This document shows, one piece after another, positions 1 to 14,200 of a DNA stretch of 64,000 nucleotides (its first letter is position 1; each line of letters opens with the position of its first letter). A model generated the notes under the pieces. That model was not told where the DNA came from. It was given only the letters and a program-made list of their open reading frames with translations, and made no database searches. Origin of the DNA: Aquimarina sp. TRL1 (GTDB lineage: Bacteria > Bacteroidota > Bacteroidia > Flavobacteriales > Flavobacteriaceae); NCBI RefSeq assembly GCF_013365535.1, contig NZ_CP053590.1, positions 1,168,501 to 1,232,500 of the forward strand, given 5' to 3'. The translations under genes and the position numbers were made by a program.

Positions 1-2260
1 CTGACACAAATCTTTTTACACTTTTCAGTTTTGTGGTATCTAATAATTCTAAAAAGCTAGGTGTTGTATCTACATGAGTTAACTGATTTTCTATTATAAA
101 AGACTCTAATTTTTGGGGATCTAAAATAGAGGAATCATTGGCAATAAATAATGATGCTCCATTCGCTAGGCTAATAAATATTTGTTCTATAGATGCATCA
201 AAAACATAATTAGAAAATAAAAGGATTCGTTCTTTTTCATTAATTGAATAATAAGCTGATTGATGGACAATTAAATTATAAAGAGATCCATGAAGTACCT
301 TTACTCCTTTTGGCACACCTGTAGTTCCAGAAGTATAAATAATATATGCTAGTTGATCTTCTTTTACTATTGTCTCTAATTTCTCTGAAGAAATCTCAGC
401 TATCTCATCTGACCATTTATCCAAGAATACAGTAGGGATTGTTACTTCATTACTCGTAAATTTTAAGTGATGTATTTCTTGTGTTAAAACAATGCTTGCA
501 TCAATATCTTCTAGAATAAATTTAATTCTGGATTGTGGATATTTAGGGGCTATTGGAACATAAGCTCCTCCTGATTTTAATACCCCTATAATTGCGATTA
601 TCATTTCAACAGACCGTTCTATGCAAATAGGTACCAAAGTATTTTTTCCTACTCCGTGATTTTGAAGATACCTTGCTAATTGATTTGTTTTTTCATCAAG
701 TTCTCTGTATGTTATTGTTTCTTCATCAAAGAAAACAGCAAGCGCTTCTGGAGTTTCTTGAACTTGATTTTCAAACAAGTTTAAAATTGTACCTGTTTTA
801 CTATTGGATAACAAGTCCCCATCATTAAAATCATATACAATTTTCTGTTGTTCTTCCTTTGTTAGAATATGTACACTATTTGTTTTTTCGTTATCACTTT
901 CCAAATAAGTATTCAAAAACGCGTCGAAATATGTCAATAAATCTGAAATCGAACGTTCCGATTTTAATTCTCTGTTTTGAGTTATTGAAACTTCAACACT
1001 TCCTCCTGTTAAACTTACCGTTAAGTCGAGAAAAGTATTTGTCTCTGCATGACTTTGATCAGAAAAATCGTTTTCTTTGATCTTCTCTAAAGTTTCGCTC
1101 ATATCTTTATCTTGAGCGTATGCATTTATTATTTGAAAATCAACATAATTAAAGATGATATCGAAAAAAGGATTAGCAGAATTCTCTCCATGAAGTTTAG
1201 AAATTTCAAGCAACGAAAATCTATCTTTACCTTTTATCGCATTCAATTTAGACTCCATTGCAGTGATAAAACTCAGCCAAGACTCTCCTAAACATTCATT
1301 CATCTGAACCCGGAATGGTACTGTATTTAAAAAACATCCTAATAACTTGTCTCCATCTTCAATCATAGGGCGTCGGTGAGCAACCAATCCAATTGTTATA
1401 TCTTCTTCCGGAGATAATAGCTTTAGGATATATAGGTACCCAGAAATAAACAGTGCTTTTGGAGTAATATTATCTTGTTTACATTTCTCAAGAATTCTCT
1501 CTGAAAATTGTCTAGAATAAACTTTATTTTTATTACTATAATACGGTGTATTACCCAGTACATCTAGTCGCTGGAATCCTTTTAATTCTTCTACCCAAAA
1601 TCTCTTATGGCTTTGGTTATTTTGTTCAATAAAATCTGAAATAACACTTTCTTTAGTGCCTATTAGCAGTTTTTTGGGCTTATATTCTTTATCTTTTTTA
1701 AGCGTAAAATATGTTTCGAGTAATTCTAACCTAAAACTTTTATCTGACCATCCATCGATAATTGCATGGTGACATTGAAAAACAAAAATCGAATCATCTG
1801 CTCCTATCTTAAAAATATTCATTCTCCACAGTGAAGATTGATTTGCGGTGAAAGGCTTATTTTCTCTTTCATGGATCAAGAAATCATTTATATATTTTTT
1901 TTGTTCTTTTTTATTTAATCCCTCAATATTTTCATATCCTATTTTAGAAGATGACTTTTTGTGTACAATTTGAACTGGTTTTTCATAAGTATACAAATGA
2001 AGTGATGTCCGTAAAATTTCATGCTTTTCGATTAATAAATCCAATGCTTGTTGCATTAAGTCAATATCTAATGTACCAACTTGAACAACCATTTGATCGT
2101 GATATATTCCCGGTGTACCTTTCTCATGCATCAAATTAGCAGTATATACCATCCCAAATTGAATATCTGTCATTGGATATATTCCTGAAATCACATTCGG
2201 CGAATTATGTTTATTCAATACCATTGAAGTGATCTCTTCAATTTCTTTTAACGCCAATTC
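1..2260 (-). other. NRPS module 5: C and first part of A (cut by window edge)
   Basis: C5 carries QCHHAIIDGWS and differs from C2-C4, as expected for a domain accepting an L-configured donor after the module-4 threonine. The adenylation domain shows YIIYTSGTTGVPKGVK and FDASIEQIF, then ends in RFVS, just before the GGE motif. The readable specificity positions are D, A, E, D and V (235, 236, 239, 278, 299). An acidic residue at 239 occurs in several basic-amino-acid codes, but with half the code missing no substrate is claimed. Confidence 0.8.
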
Positions 2261-5200
2261 CTCTAACTCCTGAACCGAATCAGAGCTTGAGTCTTTTTCA
2301 GAAATCAAATTAGCGAGCATTTCTATTGTAGGCTTTTTATAAAACTCAGAGATAGAAAATATGGTATCAAATTTTGAATTTAAGGCACTAATAAGTTGTA
2401 TTACCTTTATTGAGTCTCCTCCTAAAGCAAAAAAATCATCATTAATCCCAATCGTGTTAATAGATAATGATTCCTTAAATATTTCAGCTATTGCTTTTTC
2501 AATTTTGTTTCTAGGCTCAATCTTTTCTTCTTGTGACAAATTATTAATTGTATACGATAACAGTTTTTTTCTATCGATTTTCCCGTTGCTTGTCAAAGGA
2601 AACTTTTCAAGGAAAACGTAAAAATTAGGAACCATATACCCTGGTAAGCATTCACTTAAGCAACTTTTAACTTCTTGCTCATCTATAGCTGTTTCTGTTA
2701 CTATATAAGCTACAAGTTGTTTATTAGTACCATTTGTTTCTTTGGCCAAAACAAGTGCTTGTTTTATTTCGGTTATTTTTTCAAGTAAAGATTCAATCTC
2801 TCCTAATTCAATACGGTATCCTCGTATCTTCACTTGATGATCTTTTCTCCCGTGGTATTCTAATTCTCCAGAATGCGTTATTCTTGCTAAATCACCACTT
2901 CTATAAAACCTATGTTTGTTTCCTGAAACCAAATCAAGATCTATGAATTTCTCTTTAGTCAGAGCTGTTCTATTCAAATATCCTTTTGCTACCCCTGCTC
3001 CCATTACGTGTAATTCACCTGTAACTCCTTTAGGAACTGGCTGCAAATCATCATCTAACACAACTACTCCTAACGTTGGAATCGGAACGCCAATATTACT
3101 CTGGTTTTTATTTATTTCTTCATCCCCAATTTCTTTATAGGTAACATGTACAGTTGTTTCTGTAATTCCGTACATATTTACTAATTTACAAAGAGGATAG
3201 TTTTCCTTCCATCTTTTTAGGTGGATTGGATGTAAAGCTTCACCTCCAAAAATGACATATTTGATTGTAGAAATATTTTTCTTATTGAGAATATACTCCT
3301 GTAAACCATTAAAATTAGTTGGGGTTTGGTTTAAGACAGTAACTCCGCCTTCCTCAATTAACTTACTAAATAATTCAGGATCTTTAGTGTGTTGAGTCGG
3401 TACAATAATTAGTCTTCCTCCAAAAAGAAGTGCTCCATAAATTTCCCAGACCGAGAAATCAAAAGTGAAAGAATGGAATAAGGTCCAAACATCATTATGA
3501 TCAAAATCAAATAATGAAGTTTCATTATAAAATAAACGAACCACATTAGTATGGGTTAACAATACCCCTTTAGGCGTTCCTGTAGTTCCAGAAGTGTATA
3601 TCACATATATCAACTGATCTGGACTTATTTTAACCTCTGGAATCGATACACTTTGCCCTTGTAACATTTGTTCTCCTTGATCCAGTAAAACAGAGGTCTT
3701 TACCAGCTTGTTTTCTTTGAAGAGGTGTAATACATCAGAATGTGTGACAACCAAACTCGCATTTGTATCTTGTAAAATAAAATCAATACGCTCCTGTGGG
3801 TATGAAGGATCTATCGGAACATAAGCCCCTCCTGCCTTGATAATTCCTAAGATACCAACTACCATGGCTAATGACCTATCAATACATATAGGAACTAACG
3901 TCTCTTTTCCAATTCCTTGTTCTATTAAATAATGCGCTAGCTGATTCGACCTCTCTTCTAACTCCTTATAGCTCATTGTAGCTCCTTCAAACTCTAAAGC
4001 AATAGCCTCTGGAAATGCTTTAACCTGATCTCTAAACAAGTCTATAACTGTCTTATCACTAGGGTATGATACTTCCGTGTTATTAAAAAGAGTTAGTAAT
4101 TCCTCTTTTTCTTCTTTACCTAAATAGGTTAACTCTCCTAAAGTTTTTACTCCACTTGTAATACTACTTAATAATTGATAAATGTGTTTTTCAATCATTA
4201 CTACCACATCATCGGGTAGTATCGTATTATTATAAGTCAGCTTTATTGATATTCCTTCTTCTGTATCAAAAACACAGAGCGATAATGTATAATTTGTGTT
4301 TTCTTTACTTTCTATGTTTTTTATGGTTAAATCAAAAGAAGTACTATCCAAATTTTCTATCGGATAATTTTCAAAAACCATAAGGGTATCAAAACAAGGA
4401 CTCGATACAACAGACTGCTTTTCTATCTCTAGCAATGATAAATAACCATGATCCTCTCTTCCTATTGTGTGACCTCGCTGTAATTCTTGTAACCAATCTA
4501 CAATATTTGCCTGACTTTCTATATGACTACATACTGGAATAGTATTTATATATAATCCTACTTTGTCTGCAATTCCTTCTACATCAGAATTCCTACCTGA
4601 TATTGTTGCTCCAAAAGTAACAGCTGAAATCCCTGTATACTTAGATAACAAATAACTCCATGTCCCCTGCAATACCGTGCTAGTGGTAATATGGTTCTGT
4701 TCTGCAAAACTATTTATCTGATTACTAACTTCTTTAGAAATTAACAAAGTCCTCTCTGAGTTCCCAAATGTTTTATTTCTTTCTGAAACATTCCCAGTAA
4801 AAGGAAGATAAGTAGCTTGCTCTATACCCGAAAGATATCCTCTCCAATAAGCTAGCCCTTCAGTTCTATTTTGACTATTTATATAATCTATATGAGAACG
4901 ATAATTATCCGTACTCAATACTGTCAACTCTGTACCATTTACCATTTGCTGGTAAACTTCTATAAAATTGCTCATCAACTTGGCAAATGACCAACCATCC
5001 CATAATATATGGTGATTAGTAAAAACCATACGAACTGTATCGGAATCTACCTTAAATAGTGTTATTCTGAAAAGAGGTTCCTTCTCAAAATCAAAATTTG
5101 TCTGTTTGTCTTTTTCCAAAAATGATTGAATCGCTACTTCTTTCTCCCCTGCTGAATAGGACGTATAATCATACATCTGAACAGGTAGTTCCATTGACTC

Positions 5201-8200
5201 ATATACACATTGTACGGGAATAGCTAATTCATTGGCATAAATACAACTTCTTAAAGTACTGTGTCCGTCCATTAAGACCTTCCAACTTTTCAGAAAAGAA
5301 TCTTTTGAAAAATTACCTACTAGATCACAGTGAAGTTGAACCAAATAAGCCGTATCCTCAGGATTGTATAAACTATGAAATAGCATCCCTTGTTGTAAAG
5401 CCGTCAACGGATAAATATCCTCTATTTTAGAATTAAGTAACCTTTCTCTACCCAGTTTAAAGTTTACCAGATTCGTATAGGAAATTTTTGAAGGTAACCC
5501 ATAATCTCCTGGTGTTTTTTCTCTGTCCGAAAGACCTTTACAATGATGTATAATTGATCGTAGAATCTTATCAAATTTATCGGACAACGTTTTTATTGTA
5601 TTTTCCTCGTATCGATGACTATCATAACTCCAGTTTATCTCTAACTGCCCCTGAACTATAATACTATTGATTGCAATTTTATTAGGATTCTGATTTTTTA
5701 AACCAACTACTTCTCCTGTATTTTCGTTGGATATCGATAGTACAGAGTTCTCAGATGCATTATAATGATCAAAATCACCTAAATAGTTAAAAATAAGATC
5801 TTCATACTGCAATGACAATTCTTCTCTTATTTCTTCCTCTGACAGGTATCGCAATATTGGATAATTGATCCCTTTCTTAGGGATTTCTCTAAGGCTATCT
5901 TTTGTTCTTGAAATAAGATCTTCATAACTAACCGTGCCTGATGAAGGAACCGATAAACAAACAGGGTACAAACTAGTAAACCAACCTATTGTTCTGCTCA
6001 AATCAACATCTCTGAATAACTCTTCCCGTCCATGCCCCTCTAAACCTATAACAAACTCAGATGATGAAATCCATCCTTCCATGGTTTTTGACAAAGCACT
6101 TAATAAGATATCATTAATCTCTGTCCCATAGGCATGGTGAATCTCTTGTGTTAAAGACGTTGTATCTGCTCTAGATAATCGTGTTTGAATTGTATGCGTT
6201 TGCTCATAAGTTGTCTCTATATCACTAGAAAAGTCAACAGGTAAAGGTCTATACTTAGACAGCACTTCTTTCCAATAACTATATTCTAATTGTGTGGATG
6301 GTAAAACGGCATACTCTTGTAATTTTTCTGTCCACTGACGATAAGAAGTCCCTTTTGCCGGTAAAATAGTTGAACCCTCTATAGCCTCTTTAGATAATAA
6401 AACCTCTAAATCTTCAAGTAAAACTCGCCACGAAATACCATCTATGGCTAGGTGATGAATGGTTAAAAATAATCTATTCTTCTTTTCTGTATGTGGCGTA
6501 TGAATCAGTAATGCTCGTAAAAGATCCCCTTCTTTGATATTTAATTCTGATTGATAGCTATTACACAAATCAGGTATTTCGGATAATGATGCAACACTAC
6601 ATGCTGATGGCTTTCCTATAAAATTACTATAACGCTGTTCTACCCCTTCTAAGGAGAAATCATACTTTAAACGTAAGGCATCATGATGATGAAATAATTG
6701 AAGAAAACATACTGCTAACCTATCAATAGATATAGACTTAGGAATTGTAAGAATAAGTGATTGGTTATAATGATTCGATGCCTTATAATCTTGTTCAAAA
6801 AAGTAATGTTGGATAGGATGCAAAGGTACCTCTCCTGATAAAAGCCCCTCTTCTGTTACCGTATCAAAAGCCAACTGTAAATTCGAACAAATACCGGATA
6901 TTGTCTGATAATCAAAAATATCTTTAACCTGATAGTGTATGTCTAATGATTTACTTTTACTAACTAACTGAATCGCTTTTATAGAGTCCCCTCCTAATTC
7001 AAAGAAATTATCCTCAACTCCTATCTTTGCTATACCTAAAAGCTCTTCCCAAACTGATACTAATTCTTTTTCTTCTTCCGTGGTTGGAGCTACATAGTTA
7101 TTAATCCTACTAAAAGAAGTTTCTGGTGCTGGTAATGCTTTCTTATCTATCTTCCCATTATGTGTCAAAGGAAAGTCCTCTAAGAAAACATAAACCCCGG
7201 GAACCATATAATCAGGAAGCTTTTCTGATAAATAACGCTTTAACTCCTGATGTTCAATATCGTCCGATAAAACTGTTTTGATATAAGCAACTAATCGCTT
7301 ATGACCACTATTATCAGGTATAGCTACTACTATAGATTGCTGGATACTTTCTTTGGTGGCTATGATTGATTCTATCTCTCCTAATTCGATTCGGTAACCT
7401 CGAATCTTTACCTGATTATCTTTCCTTCCTATAAACTCTAAGGTGCCATCAGGTAGCCATCTGGCTAAGTCTCCCGATTTATAAACCCGTTCTCCTTTCT
7501 TAAAAGGATGGGCTACAAATCGTTCTGCCGTTAAATCCGGACGGTTTAAATATCCTCTAGCTAATTGAGTACCTCCTATATATAATTCTCCTGTGACTCC
7601 AATCGGTAATAGTGATAAGTCTTCCGATAAAACATAAACAGAAGTATTAGGAAGTGGAGAACCTATAGTGGCTATTGTCCCCTTATATAAAGGACTACTA
7701 GACATAGATGTAGCAACACTATTTTCTGTTGGACCATATTCATTTATTACTTTTATTCCTTGAGCCTGAAATTTTTCAACCAAAGAAATTATAATAGCCT
7801 CCCCAGCAGAAATAATAGTTTTAAGAGAAAATAGGTGATCTTGTAAAATTTCTTGATATGTTGGAGGAAGAGTCGCTACAGTAATTTTTTGTTCACTAAT
7901 CACTTTTCCTATATCATCTTTAGAATGAACAGTATCTTTATTAACAATAATAAGTTTTGCTCCAGAGAGTAAACAGGGATATAACTCGAAACCAAAAGCA
8001 TCGAATGATATTGAAGCAAATTGTAAAATACGATCTTCCGAATTTAATCCAATCTCTGTAATTTGGCTTACAGCTAAGTTCATAATCCCCTTATGCTCAC
8101 ATAACACCCCTTTAGGCGTTCCTGTAGTTCCAGAAGTGTATATCACATATATCAACTGATCTGGACTTATTTTAACCTCTGGAATCGATACACTTTGTTC

Positions 8201-11200
8201 TTGTAATATTTGTTCTCCTTGATCCAGTAAAACAGAGGTCTTTACCAGCTTGTTTTCTTTGAAGAGGTGTAATACATCAGAATGTGTGACAACCAAACTC
8301 GCATTTGTATCTTGTAAAATAAAATCAATACGCTCCTGTGGGTATGAAGGATCTATCGGAACATAAGCCCCTCCTGCCTTGATAATTCCTAAGATACCAA
8401 CTACCATGGCTAATGACCTATCAATACATATAGGAACTAACGTCTCTTTTCCAATTCCTTGTTCTATTAAATAATGCGCTAGCTGATTCGACCTCTCTTC
8501 TAACTCCTTATAGCTCATTGTAGCTCCTTCAAACTCTAAAGCAATAGCCTCTGGAAATGCTTTAACCTGATCTCTAAACAAGTCTATAACTGTCTTATCA
8601 CTAGGGTATGATACTTCCGTGTTATTAAAAAGAGTTAGTAATTCCTCTTTTTCTTCTTTACCTAAATAGGTTAACTCTCCTAAAGTTTTTACTCCACTTG
8701 TAATACTACTTAATAATTGATAAATGTGTTTTTCAATCATTACTACCACATCATCGGGTAGTATCGTATTATTATAAGTCAGCTTTATTGATATTCCTTC
8801 TTCTGTATCAAAAACACAGAGCGATAATGTATAATTTGTGTTTTCTTTACTTTCTATGTTTTTTATGGTTAAATCAAAAGAAGTACTATCCAAATTTTCT
8901 ATCGGATAATTTTCAAAAACCATAAGGGTATCAAAACAAGGACTCGATACAACAGACTGCTTTTCTATCTCTAGCAATGATAAATAACCATGATCCTCTC
9001 TTCCTATTGTGTGACCTCGCTGTAATTCTTGTAACCAATCTACAATATTTGCCTGACTTTCTATATGACTACATACTGGAATAGTATTTATATATAATCC
9101 TACTTTGTCTGCAATTCCTTCTACATCAGAATTCCTACCTGATATTGTTGCTCCAAAAGTAACAGCTGAAATCCCTGTATACTTAGATAACAAATAACTC
9201 CATGTCCCCTGCAATACCGTGCTAGTGGTAATATGGTTCTGTTCTGCAAAACTATTTATCTGATTACTAACTTCTTTAGAAATTAACAAAGTCCTCTCTG
9301 AGTTCCCAAATGTTTTATTTCTTTCTGAAACATTCCCAGTAAAAGGAAGATAAGTAGCTTGCTCTATACCCGAAAGATATCCTCTCCAATAAGCTAGCCC
9401 TTCAGTTCTATTTTGACTATTTATATAATCTATATGAGAACGATAATTATCCGTACTCAATACTGTCAACTCTGTACCATTTACCATTTGCTGGTAAACT
9501 TCTATAAAATTGCTCATCAACTTGGCAAATGACCAACCATCCCATAATATATGGTGATTAGTAAAAACCATACGAACTGTATCGGAATCTACCTTAAATA
9601 GTGTTATTCTGAAAAGAGGTTCCTTCTCAAAATCAAAATTTGTCTGTTTGTCTTTTTCCAAAAATGATTGAATCGCTACTTCTTTCTCCCCTGCTGAATA
9701 GGACGTATAATCATACATCTGAACAGGTAGTTCCATTGACTCATATACACATTGTACGGGAATAGCTAATTCATTGGCATAAATACAACTTCTTAAAGTA
9801 CTGTGTCCGTCCATTAAGACCTTCCAACTTTTCAGAAAAGAATCTTTTGAAAAATTACCTACTAGATCACAGTGAAGTTGAACCAAATAAGCCGTATCCT
9901 CAGGATTGTATAAACTATGAAATAGCATCCCTTGTTGTAAAGCCGTCAACGGATAAATATCCTCTATTTTAGAATTAAGTAACCTTTCTCTACCCAGTTT
10001 AAAGTTTACCAGATTCGTATAGGAAATTTTTGAAGGTAACCCATAATCTCCTGGTGTTTTTTCTCTGTCCGAAAGACCTTTACAATGATGTATAATTGAT
10101 CGTAGAATCTTATCAAATTTATCGGACAACGTTTTTATTGTATTTTCCTCGTATCGATGACTATCATAACTCCAGTTTATCTCTAACTGCCCCTGAACTA
10201 TAATACTATTGATTGCAATTTTATTAGGATTCTGATTTTTTAAACCAACTACTTCTCCTGTATTTTCGTTGGATATCGATAGTACAGAGTTCTCAGATGC
10301 ATTATAATGATCAAAATCACCTAAATAGTTAAAAATAAGATCTTCATACTGCAATGACAATTCTTCTCTTATTTCTTCCTCTGACAGGTATCGCAATATT
10401 GGATAATTGATCCCTTTCTTAGGGATTTCTCTAAGGCTATCTTTTGTTCTTGAAATAAGATCTTCATAACTAACCGTGCCTGATGAAGGAACCGATAAAC
10501 AAACAGGGTACAAACTAGTAAACCAACCTATTGTTCTGCTCAAATCAACATCTCTGAATAACTCTTCCCGTCCATGCCCCTCTAAACCTATAACAAACTC
10601 AGATGATGAAATCCATCCTTCCATGGTTTTTGACAAAGCACTTAATAAGATATCATTAATCTCTGTCCCATAGGCATGGTGAATCTCTTGTGTTAAAGAC
10701 GTTGTATCTGCTCTAGATAATCGTGTTTGAATTGTATGCGTTTGCTCATAAGTTGTCTCTATATCACTAGAAAAGTCAACAGGTAAAGGTCTATACTTAG
10801 ACAGCACTTCTTTCCAATAACTATATTCTAATTGTGTGGATGGTAAAACGGCATACTCTTGTAATTTTTCTGTCCACTGACGATAAGAAGTCCCTTTTGC
10901 CGGTAAAATAGTTGAACCCTCTATAGCCTCTTTAGATAATAAAACCTCTAAATCTTCAAGTAAAACTCGCCACGAAATACCATCTATGGCTAGGTGATGA
11001 ATGGTTAAAAATAATCTATTCTTCTTTTCTGTATGTGGCGTATGAATCAGTAATGCTCGTAAAAGATCCCCTTCTTTGATATTTAATTCTGATTGATAGC
11101 TATTACACAAATCAGGTATTTCGGATAATGATGCAACACTACATGCTGATGGCTTTCCTATAAAATTACTATAACGCTGTTCTACCCCTTCTAAGGAGAA

Positions 11201-14200
11201 ATCATACTTTAAACGTAAGGCATCATGATGATGAAATAATTGAAGAAAACATACTGCTAACCTATCAATAGATATAGACTTAGGAATTGTAAGAATAAGT
11301 GATTGGTTATAATGATTCGATGCCTTATAATCTTGTTCAAAAAAGTAATGTTGGATAGGATGCAAAGGTACCTCTCCTGATAAAAGCCCCTCTTCTGTTA
11401 CCGTATCAAAAGCCAACTGTAAATTCGAACAAATACCGGATATTGTCTGATAATCAAAAATATCTTTAACCTGATAGTGTATGTCTAATGATTTACTTTT
11501 ACTAACTAACTGAATCGCTTTTATAGAGTCCCCTCCTAATTCAAAGAAATTATCCTCAACTCCTATCTTTGCTATACCTAAAAGCTCTTCCCAAACTGAT
11601 ACTAATTCTTTTTCTTCTTCCGTGGTTGGAGCTACATAGTTATTAATCCTACTAAAAGAAGTTTCTGGTGCTGGTAATGCTTTCTTATCTATCTTCCCAT
11701 TATGTGTCAAAGGAAAGTCCTCTAAGAAAACATAAACCCCGGGAACCATATAATCAGGAAGCTTTTCTGATAAATAACGCTTTAACTCCTGATGTTCAAT
11801 ATCGTCCGATAAAACTGTTTTGATATAAGCAACTAATCGCTTATGACCACTATTATCAGGTATAGCTACTACTATAGATTGCTGGATACTTTCTTTGGTG
11901 GCTATGATTGATTCTATCTCTCCTAATTCGATTCGGTAACCTCGAATCTTTACCTGATTATCTTTCCTTCCTATAAACTCTAAGGTGCCATCAGGTAGCC
12001 ATCTGGCTAAGTCTCCCGATTTATAAACCCGTTCTCCTTTCTTAAAAGGATGGGCTACAAATCGTTCTGCCGTTAAATCCGGACGATTTAAATATCCTCT
12101 AGCTAATTGAGTACCTCCTATATATAATTCTCCTGTGACTCCAATCGGTAATAGTGATAAGTCTTCCGATAAAACATAAACAGAAGTATTAGGAAGTGGA
12201 GAACCTATAGAAATATTATCTACTTTTTCTTCAAAATTAGTTGTACTGTAATGCGTACTGTATATTGTCGCTTCTGTTGGTCCATAAACATTTTCTACAA
12301 GCGCACTTATATTTAATTTATTGTATTTTTTTACCATATTAGCAGGTAATACTTCTCCTGCTACATGAAAATACTTTAAAGAGGGTAATTTTAGTTCTTT
12401 ATATGTACTAAGCTCTTCTAAAAGAATTGAAAACATGGAAGGAACAACATTTACATGTGTTATTTTATGCTTTTCTATCCTATTTAAGATTCCATGCCTT
12501 TCTTTTTCTACTCCATTTGGAAGAATTACCAAATTCCCTCCTCCTTTTATCCAACCAAATAACTCATGGACAGACACATCAAAAGTATAATTGGTTTTTA
12601 GCAGAATTTTATCTCCTTTATTAATTGGGTAAACATCTTGTATATTACACAAAAATGAGTTTAATGACTTATGCGCTATCATCACCCCTTTAGGCGTTCC
12701 TGTAGTTCCAGAAGTGTATATTATATACACCAACTGATCTGGACTTATTTTAACCTCTGGAATCGATACACTTTGTCCTTGTAATATTTGTTCTCCTTGA
12801 TCCAGTAAAACAGAGGTCTTTACCAGCTTGTTTTCTTTGAAGAGGTGTAATACATCAGAATGTGTAACAACCAAACTCGCATTTGTATCTTGTAAAATAA
12901 AATCAATACGCTCCTGTGGGTATGAAGGATCTATTGGAACATAAGCCCCTCCTGCCTTAATAATTCCTAAGATACCAACTACCATGGCTAATGACCTATC
13001 AATACATATAGGAACTAATGTCTCTTTTCCAATTCCTTGTTCTATTAAATAATGCGCTAGCTGATTCGACCTCTCTTCTAACTCCCTATAGCTCATTGTA
13101 GCTCCTTCAAACTCTAAAGCAATAGCCTCTGGAAATGCTTTAACCTGATCTCTAAACAAGTCTACAACTGTCTTATCACTAGGGTATGATACTTCCGTGT
13201 TATTAAAAAGAGTTAGTAATTCCTCTTTTTCTTCTTTACCTAAATAGGTTAACTCTCCTAAAGTTTTTACTCCACTTGTAATACTACTTAATAATTGATA
13301 AATGTGTTTTTCAATCATTACTACCACATCATCGGGTAGTATCGTATTATTATAAGTCAGCTTTATTGATATTCCTTCTTCTGTATCAAAAACACAGAGC
13401 GATAATGTATAATTTGTGTTTCCTTTACTTTCTATGTTTTTTATGGTTAAATCAAAAGAAGTATTATCCAAATTTTCTATCGGATAATTTTCAAAAACCA
13501 TAAGGGTATCAAAACAAGGACTCGATACAACAGACTGCTTTTCTATCTCTAGCAATGATAAATAACCATGATCCTCTCTTCCTATTGTGTGACCTCGCTG
13601 TAATTCTTGTAACCAATCTACAATATTTGCCTGACTTTCTATATGACTACATACTGGAATAGTATTTATATATAATCCTACTTTGTCTGCAATTCCTTCT
13701 ACATCAGAATTCCTACCTGATATTGTTGCTCCAAAAGTAACAGCTGAAATCCCTGTATACTTAGATAACAAATAACTCCATGTCCCCTGCAATACCGTGC
13801 TAGTGGTAATATGGTTCTGTTCTGCAAAACTATTTATCTGATTACTAACTTCTTTAGAAATTAACAAAGTCCTCTCTGAGTTCCCAAATGTTTTATTTCT
13901 TTCTGAAACATTCCCAGTAAAAGGAAGATAAGTAGCTTGCTCTATACCCGAAAGATATCCTCTCCAATAAGCTAGCCCTTCAGTTCTATTTTGACTATTT
14001 ATATAATCTATATGAGAACGATAATTATCCGTACTCAATACTGTCAACTCTGTACCATTTACCATTTGCTGGTAAACTTCTATAAAATTGCTCATCAACT
14101 TGGCAAATGACCAACCATCCCATAATATATGGTGATTAGTAAAAACCATACGAACTGTATCGGAATCTACCTTAAATAGTGTTATTCTGAAAAGAGGTTC

